Shown one piece after another: positions 17,149-26,228 of a DNA stretch of 35,045 nucleotides. Below the pieces are notes generated by a model. The model was not told the DNA's origin. It did no database searches and saw only the letters and a program-made list of their open reading frames with translations. This DNA comes from Pelagibacteraceae bacterium AG-430-P08. Its GTDB lineage: Bacteria; Pseudomonadota; Alphaproteobacteria; Pelagibacterales; Pelagibacteraceae. The translations under genes and the position numbers were made by a program. The stretch is taken from NCBI GenBank assembly GCA_003212925.1, contig QCOL01000012.1, positions 1-35,045 of the forward strand. The letters run 5' to 3'. Position 1 is the first letter of the stretch. The number at the start of each line of letters is the position of its first letter.

Positions 17149-17961
17149 ATGCCTAATTTACTTAAATATAAAAGTATATTTATTTCTGATGTTCATTTAG
17201 GTACCAAGGGTTGTCAGGCGAAAAAACTTTTAGAGTTTTTTAAAAACTCAAGATCCGAAAATCTTTATCTTGTAGGGGACATTATAGATATCTGGGAAAT
17301 GCAAAAAAGTTTTTTTTGGCCTCAAGAACATAATGATGTAATCCAAAAAATTTTAAGAAAAGCTAGACATGGTACCAAAGTTTTCTACATAATGGGTAAT
17401 CATGACGAAATGTTAAGAAAATTTATTCCAATGCATTTTGGTGACATCCATATGGTTAATAGAGTTATTCATGAAACAAATGCAGGAAAAAAATATGTTG
17501 TTGTTCATGGTGATGCTTGGGATGGTGTTATGAAACATGCTAAATGGTTATCTAAACTTGGATCAATAGCCTATAATTTACTATTAAAATTAAATGTAAT
17601 AATTAATTTTTTTAGAAGATTGAGAGGAAAAGAATATTGGTCTCTTGCAAAATTTTTAAAGTATAAAGTCAAAAATGCAGTTAAATATATTGGTGAATAT
17701 GAAAAAACACTTTCAGATTATGCAAAAAGAAAAAAATTTGATGGAATTATTTGTGGCCACATCCATCATGCTGAGGATAGAGACTTTAATGGGGTCAATT
17801 ATTTAAATTGTGGAGACTGGGTTGAATCTTGTACCGCATTAGCCGAAAATTATGATGGTAGTTTTGAAATATTATATTGGGACAAAATAAGAGAACAATA
17901 TTTAGACGATAAAGAAATGATTGAACCAATTAAAACTGAAGAATTAAAAAAAGCTTCATAA
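17149..17961 (+). CDS. plcP: PlcP-type metallophosphoesterase (phospholipid-remodelling phospholipase C)
   Basis: 270 aa calcineurin-like phosphoesterase. Metal-site motifs are all present: D14-x-H16 (SDVHLG), GD-x2-D (D44), GNHDE (N84, H85), H120 and GHIHH (H204, H206). The nearest well-known relative is LpxH (UDP-2,3-diacylglucosamine hydrolase). But the length, the pairing with a GT4 glycosyltransferase three bases downstream, a Pho-like box upstream and a PhoR gene next match PlcP. PlcP splits phospholipid head groups to release diacylglycerol during phosphate starvation in marine bacteria including SAR11. A lipid A role remains the alternative. Confidence 0.8.
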   Translation: MPNLLKYKSIFISDVHLGTKGCQAKKLLEFFKNSRSENLYLVGDIIDIWEMQKSFFWPQEHNDVIQKILRKARHGTKVFYIMGNHDEMLRKFIPMHFGDIHMVNRVIHETNAGKKYVVVHGDAWDGVMKHAKWLSKLGSIAYNLLLKLNVIINFFRRLRGKEYWSLAKFLKYKVKNAVKYIGEYEKTLSDYAKRKKFDGIICGHIHHAEDRDFNGVNYLNCGDWVESCTALAENYDGSFEILYWDKIREQYLDDKEMIEPIKTEELKKAS

Positions 17962-17964
17962 TTA

Positions 17965-18972
17965 ATGAAAATTTTAATTGCTACAGATGCATATTTTCCA
18001 CAAGTAAATGGTGTCGTAAGAACCTTACATGAAACAGGCAATGTATTAAAAGAACAAGGTCATAGAATAGAATATATTACACCTGACTTATTTTTTACTT
18101 TTCCGATGCCGAAATATAATGAAATTAAGTTGTCTATAAATGTATGGCCAAGAGTTGGTAATTTAATAAAGAAAATCAATCCAGATGCAATTCATATCGC
18201 TACCGAAGGCCCGATAGGCACTATGGCAAGAAGATATTGTTTAAAAAATAATCTAAAGTTTACTACGAGTTTCCATACAAGATTTGATAAATATCTAAAA
18301 CTTTACTTTCCTATTATACCAGCAAAATGGGCTGAAAAATTCTTAGCAAATTTTCATAATAAGGCTGAGAGAATTTTAGTAACTACAGAGTCTATGAGAA
18401 AAGAATTAATCGATATAGGTATAGATGACAATAAAATGATTACTTGGACTAGAGGAGGAAATCATGGAGCTTTTAAGAACCCTAAAAAAATTGATTTACC
18501 TCATAAAAGACCTATTTGGATTTATGTTGGAAGAGTTGCAGTTGAAAAAAACATAAGAGCTTTTTTAGAATGTGATTTAGAAGGTACAAAAATAATTATA
18601 GGAAAAGGACCTGATTTAAAAAAATTGAAAAAAGAATTCCCTAAAGATATTTTTTTAGGAGAAAAAACAAATGGTGAATTAGCATCACATTTTGCATCCT
18701 CTGATGTTTTTGTTTTCCCTAGTAAAACAGATACATTTGGAATTGTAGTTACAGAAGCTTTAAATTGTGGAACACCTGTAGCTGCTTATCCTGTTCCAGG
18801 TCCTAAAGATATATTTGAGGGTTCCAAAATAAATTGTTTAGATAATGATCTTAAAGTTTCAGCCCAAAAAGCTTTAAAAGTTGACAGAAATGATTGTCTT
18901 GAATTTGCAAAAAAATTCACTTGGGAAGAAACAGCAAAAATATTTTTTAACAATATTTCACCAAATCATTAG
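17965..18972 (+). CDS. agt: GT4 glycosyltransferase, probable diacylglycerol glycosyltransferase (Agt)
   Basis: 335 aa GT-B fold glycosyltransferase. The N-terminal acceptor domain begins KILIATDAYFPQVNGVVRTL, with SFHTRFDKYL further on, as in SqdX/Agt-like enzymes. The C-terminal donor domain has WIYVGRVAVEKNI and SKTDTFGIVVTEALNCGTPVAAYP, which contains the E-x7-E-type site. It starts three bases after the plcP stop. In the PlcP-Agt pathway the DAG released by PlcP is glycosylated to a phosphorus-free membrane glycolipid. The sugar donor cannot be read from the sequence; GDP-mannose from the nearby manC is possible but unproven. Confidence 0.82.
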   Translation: MKILIATDAYFPQVNGVVRTLHETGNVLKEQGHRIEYITPDLFFTFPMPKYNEIKLSINVWPRVGNLIKKINPDAIHIATEGPIGTMARRYCLKNNLKFTTSFHTRFDKYLKLYFPIIPAKWAEKFLANFHNKAERILVTTESMRKELIDIGIDDNKMITWTRGGNHGAFKNPKKIDLPHKRPIWIYVGRVAVEKNIRAFLECDLEGTKIIIGKGPDLKKLKKEFPKDIFLGEKTNGELASHFASSDVFVFPSKTDTFGIVVTEALNCGTPVAAYPVPGPKDIFEGSKINCLDNDLKVSAQKALKVDRNDCLEFAKKFTWEETAKIFFNNISPNH

Positions 18973-18982
18973 TTAATTTTTC

Positions 18983-19025
18983 CTTAATTTATTTGCATTA
19001 AAAAGTTTAATGATGCAAAATTAAG
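18983..19025. repeat. Interrupted palindrome between agt and phoR
   Basis: CTTAAT (18983-18988) and TTTGCAT (18992-18998) can pair with ATGCAAA (19013-19019) and ATTAAG (19020-19025), with small bulges around an AT-rich loop. It could be a weak terminator for agt, an mRNA hairpin or an operator for phoR. No T run follows, so a standard terminator is unlikely. Confidence 0.4.
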
Positions 19026-19037
19026 CCGTCTAAATTT

Positions 19038-20183
19038 ATGGAATATTTCATCATTCTACTTATAGTTGTTATAATTTATCTCCTCTATTTACTTAATCAA
19101 AAAAAAAACAAATCAATAAATACTGCTACAATAATTAATAAAAGAGAGGAAAAAACCAAAAGAGTAATTATTGATGAGCTTGAGGATCAATTTTTTGCAT
19201 TAAATAAATTTAACATAATTAAATATGCCAATCCAAGTGCATTAAAAAGATTTGGAAGTAATTTAATTGATAAAAACATATCTTCTATAATTCGAAAACC
19301 AGAATTAATAGAAAATATTGAAAAAGCTATTATTGAAAATAAAACAAAAAATATTGACATTGAAATAGAACTCCCATCATATCAATTCTATAAAATTTAT
19401 ATTATTCCTGGCCCAACTCATTTGTTTACTGAACCAGACTCTGTTGTGTTATTTTTAAAAGATTTTACTGAAATTACAAAAGCACAAAAATTTAAAACTG
19501 ATTTTGTAGCAAATGTAAGCCATGAATTAAGAACACCTTTAATGGCAATCAAAGGATCACTAGAAACAATTGAGGGCCCAGCGTCTGATGATGAAAAGGC
19601 TAAAAAAAAATTTATGAAAATAATGACTGATCAATCAAATAGAATGGAAAATTTAATTAATGATCTTTTAATACTCACAAGAATTGAATTAGAAGAACAC
19701 ATAAGGCCAAACTCTTTAGTTGATATAAATGATCTTTTCAAAACAATCATCAGTAATTTTGAGATTGTTTTAAAAAGAAAGAAATTAAATATTAATTTAT
19801 CTCTCGCCAATCCAACAGTTGTTATTGGAGATGAAAAAAAATTACAAACTGTTTTTTCTAATCTTTTAGATAATGCAATTAAGTATTCAAAGGAAAATAA
19901 GTCTATTTTTATATCAAGCAAAATTAGCGATGGTAAATTGTTAGAAAAAAATTTTATGATCAGTATTAAAGACGAAGGTGTTGGCATTCCTCAAAGATAT
20001 ATTTCTAGAATTACAGAAAGATTTTTTAGGGTAGATCTTGAACAAAGTAACAAGGTTGGTGGAACCGGTTTAGGATTAGCTATTGTTAAACATATAGTTA
20101 CTCAACATCGTGGACACTATGAGATTCTAAGTGAGGAAAACCAAGGAACTGAAATTCAAATTTATTTACCAGCGAAAACTTAA
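19038..20183 (+). CDS. phoR: Phosphate regulon sensor histidine kinase PhoR
   Basis: 381 aa. One N-terminal membrane anchor (3-20), then a PAS-like domain (about 45-140). The phosphoacceptor domain has NVSHELRTPL (H152), and the ATPase domain has NLLDNAIKYS, DEGVGIP and GGTGLGLAIVKH. This single-anchor plus PAS architecture is that of PhoR, which has no large periplasmic sensor and reads the state of the Pst transporter through PhoU. It lies between agt and pstS. Its partner phoB is at the far end of the pst operon, about 6 kb downstream. Confidence 0.92.
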   Translation: MEYFIILLIVVIIYLLYLLNQKKNKSINTATIINKREEKTKRVIIDELEDQFFALNKFNIIKYANPSALKRFGSNLIDKNISSIIRKPELIENIEKAIIENKTKNIDIEIELPSYQFYKIYIIPGPTHLFTEPDSVVLFLKDFTEITKAQKFKTDFVANVSHELRTPLMAIKGSLETIEGPASDDEKAKKKFMKIMTDQSNRMENLINDLLILTRIELEEHIRPNSLVDINDLFKTIISNFEIVLKRKKLNINLSLANPTVVIGDEKKLQTVFSNLLDNAIKYSKENKSIFISSKISDGKLLEKNFMISIKDEGVGIPQRYISRITERFFRVDLEQSNKVGGTGLGLAIVKHIVTQHRGHYEILSEENQGTEIQIYLPAKT

Positions 20184-20222
20184 ATTTAAAAAATATTATA
20201 TTGTAATAGTTTTAGAAGGTTT

Positions 20223-20240
20223 TTTTAACAATTCTTTACT
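20223..20240 (+). promoter_or_regulatory. Weak candidate Pho box before the exported unknown protein
   Basis: TTTTAAC (20223-20229) is followed 11 bp later by CTTTACT (20234-20240), which matches CTGTAAT at 5 of 7 bases. TTGTAAT (20201-20207) lies exactly two further 11-bp turns upstream. The surroundings are so AT-rich that chance cannot be excluded. Confidence 0.3.
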
Positions 20241-20273
20241 TGATTAATGTTAATCTTTTAATTAATTTTTTAT

Positions 20274-20882
20274 ATGGTTAAAATATTTAAAAATATTTTG
20301 ATTTTTGCTTTTTTATTAAGCTCTATAACAACAAGTGTTTTTTCTAAAGATATCACAACATTATTAAGAAATCAGCAACTTACAGTTTTTGATATTGGAA
20401 TTTTTAGATTAGAGGCAGATTTGAAAACTTCATATCCTTCTATTAAAGATCATTTAGAAGTTACTGAAGCTGAATTTTATACAGACGTAGTTACCTCGTA
20501 TTCTAAAAATTCAATTGATTTAATTGTTTCTGTTCCTATGAATAGAAATCTCAAGAAGGAAAATTATTTTTCAGATTCTTTTAGATGTAGGAATATTTTT
20601 AATTCTGTAAGAGATTTTTTATTGAGGAATGAAAATTTGAGTAATTATAGATATACTATGGCTACAAGCTATTTAACCTCTATATTTTCAACCCCAAGTT
20701 CATGGCCAAGCTGGAGATATGATGAAGAAATTAGAGAGGAATTAGTAAACTTAGTAAAACTAGAAATAACTTTACGTCCAACCAAAGAACTAGCTCTTAA
20801 TGAACAGGTAAACCCTGTTTCATGTATTGGTGGCTTAGAAACTGATATTGATCAAATAATTATATCAAAAAAATACAACTAA
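20274..20882 (+). CDS. Exported protein of unknown function in the pho cluster
   Basis: 202 aa. I do not recognise the family. An N-terminal hydrophobic stretch (about residues 4-22, IFKNILIFAFLLSSITTSVFS) followed by KD looks like a cleavable signal peptide, placing it in the periplasm. The mature part is mixed alpha/beta with two cysteines (in SFRCRN and NPVSCIGG) that could form a disulfide, and no later membrane segment. It sits between phoR and pstS in the same orientation with a weak Pho-like box upstream, so a role in phosphate starvation is likely by context only. Candidates would be a periplasmic chaperone or modulator of phosphate capture. Confidence 0.75.
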   Translation: MVKIFKNILIFAFLLSSITTSVFSKDITTLLRNQQLTVFDIGIFRLEADLKTSYPSIKDHLEVTEAEFYTDVVTSYSKNSIDLIVSVPMNRNLKKENYFSDSFRCRNIFNSVRDFLLRNENLSNYRYTMATSYLTSIFSTPSSWPSWRYDEEIREELVNLVKLEITLRPTKELALNEQVNPVSCIGGLETDIDQIIISKKYN

Positions 20883-20892
20883 AAAGTTACCT

Positions 20893-20921
20893 TTTTAACA
20901 AAAGTGTAACAATTCTGTAAT
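20893..20921 (+). promoter_or_regulatory. Pho box of pstS, three repeats
   Basis: Three direct heptamers, TTTTAAC (20893-20899), GTGTAAC (20904-20910) and CTGTAAT (20915-20921), start exactly 11 bp apart. This is the geometry of tandem PhoB sites (7-bp repeats with 4-bp spacers). A possible -10, AATAAA, follows 11 bases after the last repeat, with TATACG a little further on (20941-20946). Location before pstS makes PhoB the expected binder. Confidence 0.8.
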
Positions 20922-20991
20922 ATTAAAGATTCAATAAATTTATACGAGTCAATCATCTTTTAATTAATAAATAACGAAAGGATTAAAGATA

Positions 20992-22023
20992 ATGAAAAAA
21001 CTAACTATAGTAATTGCTTCTTTAGTTGCACTTTCAATTGCAACTGTTGCTCAAGCAAGAGATCAAATTAAGATAGTTGGTTCTTCTACAGTATTCCCTT
21101 ATGCAACAGTTGTTGCTGAAAGATTTGGTGGTTCAGGATTTAAAACTCCTGTAATCGAGTCTACTGGTACTGGTGGTGGAGCTAAACTATTCTGTGCTGG
21201 TGTAGGTGAACAACATCCAGATATTACAAATGCATCAAGAGCTATGAAAGATAAAGAAAAAGCTTTATGTAAGAAAAATGGTGTTAATGATATCGTTGAG
21301 ATCGTAATTGGTAACGATGGTATTACATTAGCTTACAGCAAAGATGCAAAACCAGTAAACTTTACTAAAGAACAATTATATTTAGCACTTGCTGCTCATA
21401 CAGTTGTTGATGGTAAATTAGTTCCAAATATTTATAAAACTTGGGACCAAATTGACCCTAGCTTACCAAAACAAAAAATTTCAGTGATGATCCCACCAGG
21501 AACATCAGGAACTAGAGATGCTTGGAATTCTTTAGTAATGAAAAAAGGTATGACTAAAGAAGCTAAAGCTCTTTATAAAGCTGGTTTTGAAGCTGGAAAT
21601 AAAAAATACAAAAAACCTCAAAAACTTTACAGAGAAGATGGTGCTGCTATTGAAGTTGGAGAAAACGATAGTTTAATCATCCAAAAGTTAACTCAAGATA
21701 AAGAAATGTTTGGTTTCTTTGGTTTCAGTTATTTCTTAGCTGCAAAAGATAAATTGCAAGCAGCAAGTATTGATGGTGGACAACCGTCATTAAAGTCTAT
21801 TCAAGACTACAGTTATGCTGTTGCTAGACCTTTATTCTTCTACGTGAAAAAAGCACACGTTGGAGTAATTCCAGGCTTACATGAGTTTGTGAAAGAATTC
21901 ACAACTAAGAAAGCTATTGGAAAAGGGGGTTACTTAGCAGACATTGGTTTAGTGCCATTAGACTCTAAGTTGTATAAAACAACTAGAACTAATGCTACGA
22001 AGCTAGTTGCTATGGGTAATTAA
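20992..22023 (+). CDS. pstS: Phosphate ABC transporter, periplasmic phosphate-binding protein
   Basis: 343 aa. The signal peptide MKKLTIVIASLVALSIATVAQA is cut near residue 22. The mature protein begins RDQIKIVGSSTVFPYATVVAE. Phosphate-contact motifs include GSSTVFP, ESTGTGGGAKLFCAG, NASRAMKDKE and PPGTSGTRDAW. It binds phosphate, and arsenate less well, for delivery to PstCA. A Shine-Dalgarno-like AAAGGAT precedes the start. The three-repeat Pho box lies 71 bases upstream, and a terminator follows, giving extra pstS mRNA relative to pstCAB. It is often among the most abundant proteins of phosphate-limited SAR11. Confidence 0.97.
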   Translation: MKKLTIVIASLVALSIATVAQARDQIKIVGSSTVFPYATVVAERFGGSGFKTPVIESTGTGGGAKLFCAGVGEQHPDITNASRAMKDKEKALCKKNGVNDIVEIVIGNDGITLAYSKDAKPVNFTKEQLYLALAAHTVVDGKLVPNIYKTWDQIDPSLPKQKISVMIPPGTSGTRDAWNSLVMKKGMTKEAKALYKAGFEAGNKKYKKPQKLYREDGAAIEVGENDSLIIQKLTQDKEMFGFFGFSYFLAAKDKLQAASIDGGQPSLKSIQDYSYAVARPLFFYVKKAHVGVIPGLHEFVKEFTTKKAIGKGGYLADIGLVPLDSKLYKTTRTNATKLVAMGN

Positions 22024-22047
22024 TTATTCCTCAGTTAACAAATGATT

Positions 22048-22079
22048 AAAAAGGGGGTCTTTTTAGACCCCTTTTTTTT
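22048..22079 (+). terminator. Rho-independent terminator after pstS
   Basis: The stem GGGGTCT (22054-22060) pairs with AGACCCC (22065-22071) around loop TTTT, preceded by A residues and followed by a T run. It parallels the terminator after the amino-acid binding-protein gene and separates abundant pstS message from the rest of the operon. Confidence 0.93.
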
Positions 22080-22114
22080 AAAAAAAGAGTAAAGTCCTCA
22101 CTTAAGGAGATTCT

Positions 22115-23500
22115 GTGAACTTAATATTATTTACATTTATTGTTCTTCTAGGTTTCACAAGCTATTATTTTGGACGCAAAAAAGCATATACAATTCAATC
22201 TACAAAAAAAAGATTAACCGCATTACCACAATTTTATGGTTATTATCTTGCAATCTGGTGTGCAATACCAGCCTTTATAATTTTTTCATTATGGGCAATT
22301 TTTGAGCCCACAATTGTAAAACTATTAATCTTAAGTGATTATTCAAATCAAGGTTATCTTGATGATGAATTAAATTTATTATACGAAAAATCAAAAGCAT
22401 TGTCTCGAGGGCAATTCACTGGAGAAATTACACCTTTTATTGAAGCTTCAGCTGAAAAATATTTAAGTCTTCGATCAATAGCTCAAAGTTCAAAAGTTGT
22501 TATAGTATTATCTGCAATTATTGCCTCTGTTGCTTATGCGTATAAAAGAATTTCATCTAATTCTAGAACAAGAGAACCAGTTGAAAAATTTTTGAACGCA
22601 GTTTTATTTACAGCTTCTTTAGCTGCAATATTAACTACTGTTGGAATAGTTTTCTCACTTATATTTCAAACTATAGATTTTTTTAAAGTAATTCCATTAT
22701 TTGATTTTGTCTTTGGAACTCACTGGTATCCAGCAAAAGCTTTTGTTAGAGATTCTTCTGAGGCTTTAGATCCGACAATGTATTCAGATACTTTTGGAGC
22801 AGTCCCTATTTTTGCAGGTACTTTTTTTATTGCATTTATTGCTATGTGCGTTGCTATCCCAATTGGATTAATGAGTGGAATTTATTTAGCTGAATATGCA
22901 TCAACTAAAGTTAGACAATATGCAAAACCATTAATTGAAATTTTAGCTGGTATACCAACAGTTGTTTATGGTTTTTTTGCTGCCCTAACTGTTGGACCAT
23001 TTTTGAAAGAATTAGGAACTTCAATGGGTCTTGAAGTTTCAGCTGAAAGTGCTTTAGCAGCAGGAGGGGTAATGGGTATTATGATTATACCATTTATTTC
23101 AAGTTTAAGTGACGATGTAATTACAAGTGTGCCTCAAAGTTTAAGAGATGGAAGTTACGCTATGGGAGCAACTAAATCAGAAACAATTAAGAGAGTTATT
23201 TTTCCCGCGGCATTGCCGGGGATAGTTGGATCTATTTTACTTGGTGTTTCAAGAGCTATTGGAGAAACAATGATAGTTGTTATGGCCTCTGGTTTAGCTG
23301 CTAATTTAACTTTAAATCCTTTAGAGTCTACTTCAACGATTACAGCTCAAATTGTAGTTATTCTAATTGGTGACCAAGCTTTTGGCGACCCAAAAACGCA
23401 AGCTGCTTTTGCTTTAGGTATGTCATTATTTTTAGTAACACTTTGTTTAAATATTGTGGCCTTGAGAGTAGTTAAAAAATATAGAGAAAAATATGAATAA
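22115..23500 (+). CDS. pstC: Phosphate ABC transporter permease PstC
   Basis: 461 aa, GTG start supported by Shine-Dalgarno AAGGAGA (22104-22110). It is longer than the roughly 320 aa enterobacterial PstC because of an N-terminal extension with two or three membrane segments and a soluble loop (about 60-115), common in alphaproteobacteria. The permease core has PIFAGTFFIAFIAMCVAIPIGLMSGIYLAEYA and the ATPase-contact loop SLRDGSYAMGATKSETIKRVIFPAALPGI. Its 3' end overlaps pstA by 8 bases. Confidence 0.95.
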   Translation: MNLILFTFIVLLGFTSYYFGRKKAYTIQSTKKRLTALPQFYGYYLAIWCAIPAFIIFSLWAIFEPTIVKLLILSDYSNQGYLDDELNLLYEKSKALSRGQFTGEITPFIEASAEKYLSLRSIAQSSKVVIVLSAIIASVAYAYKRISSNSRTREPVEKFLNAVLFTASLAAILTTVGIVFSLIFQTIDFFKVIPLFDFVFGTHWYPAKAFVRDSSEALDPTMYSDTFGAVPIFAGTFFIAFIAMCVAIPIGLMSGIYLAEYASTKVRQYAKPLIEILAGIPTVVYGFFAALTVGPFLKELGTSMGLEVSAESALAAGGVMGIMIIPFISSLSDDVITSVPQSLRDGSYAMGATKSETIKRVIFPAALPGIVGSILLGVSRAIGETMIVVMASGLAANLTLNPLESTSTITAQIVVILIGDQAFGDPKTQAAFALGMSLFLVTLCLNIVALRVVKKYREKYE

Positions 23501-24761
23501 AAATAAAGAACAATTATTAAATAAAAGATATAAAGCTGAACAGCGATTTCGCTTTTACGGTCTGAGTGCAATTTTTATGGCACTTTTATTTTTAACAATC
23601 TTTATTTTTAAAATTTTTTCAACTGGCTATTCAGCTTTTCAAAAAACATGGCTTATTGTTCCAGTAACTTTCGATGCTGAATTAATGATGTTAGACCAAA
23701 ATCCTTCTAAAGAAGATTTACAGGACGCTGATTATTACGATATAGCATTAAAATCAATGGCTGATTTAGATCCAAACGCCAATGAAGATCAAGAAAATGA
23801 ATTGAAGAGAATGGTGTCTTATTTTTTTGAAAAAGAAATTAAAAATGAACTTTTAAATGACCCTAATTTAATAGGAAAAACAAAGGAAGTTTATCTAACT
23901 GCTTCAGATGATTTAGACCAAGTCTTTAAAGGAAATTATCCAAGAGATTTACCTGAAGACCAAAGAAGAGTAAGCGATTATCAATTAAAAATTTTTGATC
24001 AACTTGTTGCAAATGGTAAGGTTGAAAGTAAATTTAATATAAGTTTTTTTACAAATGCTGACTCAAGAGAAGCTGAGCTAGCTGGAATAGCAAGTTCATT
24101 TATGGGCTCAATTTTTTCTATACTTGTTTGTTTAATGATAGCTTTTCCTGTTGCGGTTCTAGCTGCAATCTATCTTGAAGAATTTGCCCCTAAAAATAGA
24201 TTTACTGATTTTATTGAAGTTAATATAAACAACTTAGCAGCGGTTCCATCTATAGTTTTTGGTCTATTAGGGTTAGGAGTTTTATTGGCTATATTTCATT
24301 TACCAAGGTCTACCCCATTAGTTGGAGGTATCACTTTGTCCTTAATGACTTTACCAACAATAATTATAGCTGCTAGAGCATCTTTAAAAGCAGTTCCACC
24401 AAGTATAAGAGAGGCAGCACTTGCTATGGGAGCAAGTCGAATGCAAACCACAATCCATCATACAGTTCCTCTTTCTATGCCTGGCACGTTATCAGGTACA
24501 ATAATTGGTTTAGCTCAAGCTTTAGGAGAAACTGCACCCTTAATTTTAATTGGAATGGTTGCTTTTGTTAACACTATACCTGGATCACCCATGGATCCTG
24601 CTGCAAGCTTACCAGTTCAAATTTATATTTGGGCTGAAAGTGCTGAAAGGGGATTTGTAGAAAAAGTTTCGGCATGTATAATGGTCTTACTTGGCTTTTT
24701 AATAATAATGAATTTATTTGCCCAAATAATAAGACATAAGTTTGAGAAAAAATGGAGTTAA
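23493..24761 (+). CDS. pstA: Phosphate ABC transporter permease PstA
   Basis: 422 aa. A membrane segment at about 25-45 is followed by a long periplasmic insertion (about 50-190) rich in Asp, Glu and Asn, then the permease core. The core contains [32 protein letters not shown] and the EAA-like loop [28 protein letters not shown]. It pairs with PstC to form the phosphate channel. Translation starts inside the pstC end (8-base overlap), and pstB follows one base after its stop. Confidence 0.95.
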   Translation: MNKNKEQLLNKRYKAEQRFRFYGLSAIFMALLFLTIFIFKIFSTGYSAFQKTWLIVPVTFDAELMMLDQNPSKEDLQDADYYDIALKSMADLDPNANEDQENELKRMVSYFFEKEIKNELLNDPNLIGKTKEVYLTASDDLDQVFKGNYPRDLPEDQRRVSDYQLKIFDQLVANGKVESKFNISFFTNADSREAELAGIASSFMGSIFSILVCLMIAFPVAVLAAIYLEEFAPKNRFTDFIEVNINNLAAVPSIVFGLLGLGVLLAIFHLPRSTPLVGGITLSLMTLPTIIIAARASLKAVPPSIREAALAMGASRMQTTIHHTVPLSMPGTLSGTIIGLAQALGETAPLILIGMVAFVNTIPGSPMDPAASLPVQIYIWAESAERGFVEKVSACIMVLLGFLIIMNLFAQIIRHKFEKKWS

Positions 24762-24762
24762 A

Positions 24763-25518
24763 ATGATAAAGATTAAAGCAAAAGATGTTGATGTTTTTTA
24801 TGGAAAAAAACAAGCGCTCTTTAATATAAGTTTAGATATTGAGGAAAATCAAGTAACGGCATTAATTGGTCCATCTGGTTGTGGTAAATCAACTTTCCTA
24901 AGATGTCTTAATAGAATGAATGATGTAATTGATATCTGTAGTGTTAAAGGAGAAATTTTAATTAATGATTTTAATATCAATGATAAAAGTTGTGATGTCG
25001 TAAGACTAAGAGAAAAAATTGGTATGGTTTTTCAAAAACCCAATCCTTTCCCAAAAACTTTATATGAAAATGTGTCTTACGGTCCAACAATTCATGGTAT
25101 GGCTCAATCAAAACAAGAAATGGATGAAATTGTTGAAACTAGTTTGAAAAAGGCTGCACTATGGGAAGAGGTAAAAGATAGGTTGCATGAACCTGGAACT
25201 GGATTATCTGGAGGACAACAGCAAAGACTTTGTATTGCTAGAGCGATTTCTGTAAGACCTGAAGTTATATTAATGGATGAACCTTGTTCAGCATTAGATC
25301 CAATAGCAACAGCACAAATTGAAGAATTGATTGATGAGTTAAAAAAAGAGCACACAATAATAATTGTAACTCATTCTATGGCTCAAGCAGCACGTGTTTC
25401 TCAAAATACAGGTTTTTTTCATTTAGGTCAATTGATTGAACATGGATCTACTGATAAAATATTTAAGAATCCTGATAATAAAAAAACGCAAGATTATATA
25501 ACAGGGAGGTTTGGATAA
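24763..25518 (+). CDS. pstB: Phosphate ABC transporter ATPase PstB
   Basis: 251 aa from ATG 24763. An in-frame TTG at 24742 would add seven residues, but ATG 24763 has GGAG at 24754-24757 with good spacing and gives the usual PstB N-terminus. Walker A is GPSGCGKST, the Q loop [19 protein letters not shown] is PstB-specific, the signature is LSGGQQQR and Walker B is [13 protein letters not shown]. The switch His is in [12 protein letters not shown]. It powers PstCA, and its stop shares one base with the phoU start. Confidence 0.97.
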   Translation: MIKIKAKDVDVFYGKKQALFNISLDIEENQVTALIGPSGCGKSTFLRCLNRMNDVIDICSVKGEILINDFNINDKSCDVVRLREKIGMVFQKPNPFPKTLYENVSYGPTIHGMAQSKQEMDEIVETSLKKAALWEEVKDRLHEPGTGLSGGQQQRLCIARAISVRPEVILMDEPCSALDPIATAQIEELIDELKKEHTIIIVTHSMAQAARVSQNTGFFHLGQLIEHGSTDKIFKNPDNKKTQDYITGRFG

Positions 25519-26225
25519 TGTCTGAAGCACCACATACAGTCAAATCTTACGAAGAAGAACTAAAAAATCTTAATGCTAATATAATTAAAATGGGAAGTGC
25601 ATGTGAAGATTCATTAGGTAAAGCAATTCAAGCCATTACAACAAGAGATAATAATATTGCAGAAGCTGTTATTCAAGAAGATGAAAAAATAGATAAATAT
25701 GAGACTTTAATTGAACAGCAAGTTGTGAATTTAATTGCTTTAAGACAACCTATGGCAATTGATTTAAGAGAGACAGTAACGGCTTTGAAAATGTCTTCAG
25801 ATTTAGAAAGAATAGGTGATTTAGCAAAAAATATATCCAAGAGAACACTTTTGCTTAACGAAAATCTTCCAAAGAACTTGGTAGACTCATTGAATAGAGT
25901 ATCTACCAATGTTCAAAAACAATTAAAATCAACATTAGATGCTTATCTAGAAAGATCTGCGCCAATGGCAGTAAATGTTTGGGAAGGTGATGAGCAAATA
26001 GATGATCTAACAAATCTTTGTATGCAAGAAGTTATAAAATATCTTAAAGAAAATGAAAAAAATTTAGAAGATGGAACCCATTTATTGTTTGTAACTAAAA
26101 ACATAGAGCGTATTGGTGATCATACTACAAATGTTGCAGAACAAGTTTATTATTTAGTTAAAGGCGAATATTTAGAAGGTGATAGACCCAAGGGAACAGA
26201 GCCAATTGTAACCGGAGAAAAATGA
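25518..26225 (+). CDS. phoU: Phosphate signalling protein PhoU
   Basis: 235 aa, with two homologous three-helix PhoU repeats. Each carries the metal-cluster motif E/D-x3-D: LRETVTALKMSSDLERIGDLAKNI in the first and LFVTKNIERIGDHTTNVAE in the second. It links Pst transport activity to PhoR and keeps the Pho regulon off when phosphate is plentiful. ATG 25518 overlaps the pstB stop by one base, with GGAGG at 25505-25509 inside the end of pstB. phoB follows three bases after its stop. Confidence 0.96.
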   Translation: MSEAPHTVKSYEEELKNLNANIIKMGSACEDSLGKAIQAITTRDNNIAEAVIQEDEKIDKYETLIEQQVVNLIALRQPMAIDLRETVTALKMSSDLERIGDLAKNISKRTLLLNENLPKNLVDSLNRVSTNVQKQLKSTLDAYLERSAPMAVNVWEGDEQIDDLTNLCMQEVIKYLKENEKNLEDGTHLLFVTKNIERIGDHTTNVAEQVYYLVKGEYLEGDRPKGTEPIVTGEK

Positions 26226-26228
26226 TTT

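Noticed and set aside
17149..17961. plain LpxH assignment for the metallophosphoesterase
   Set aside because: Motifs allow it, but pairing with agt, the Pho-like box and adjacent phoR fit PlcP better; it is kept only as an alternative.
24742..24762. Upstream TTG start for pstB
   Set aside because: ATG 24763 has a well-placed GGAG and gives the normal PstB N-terminus; the TTG lies inside pstA without its own ribosome site.
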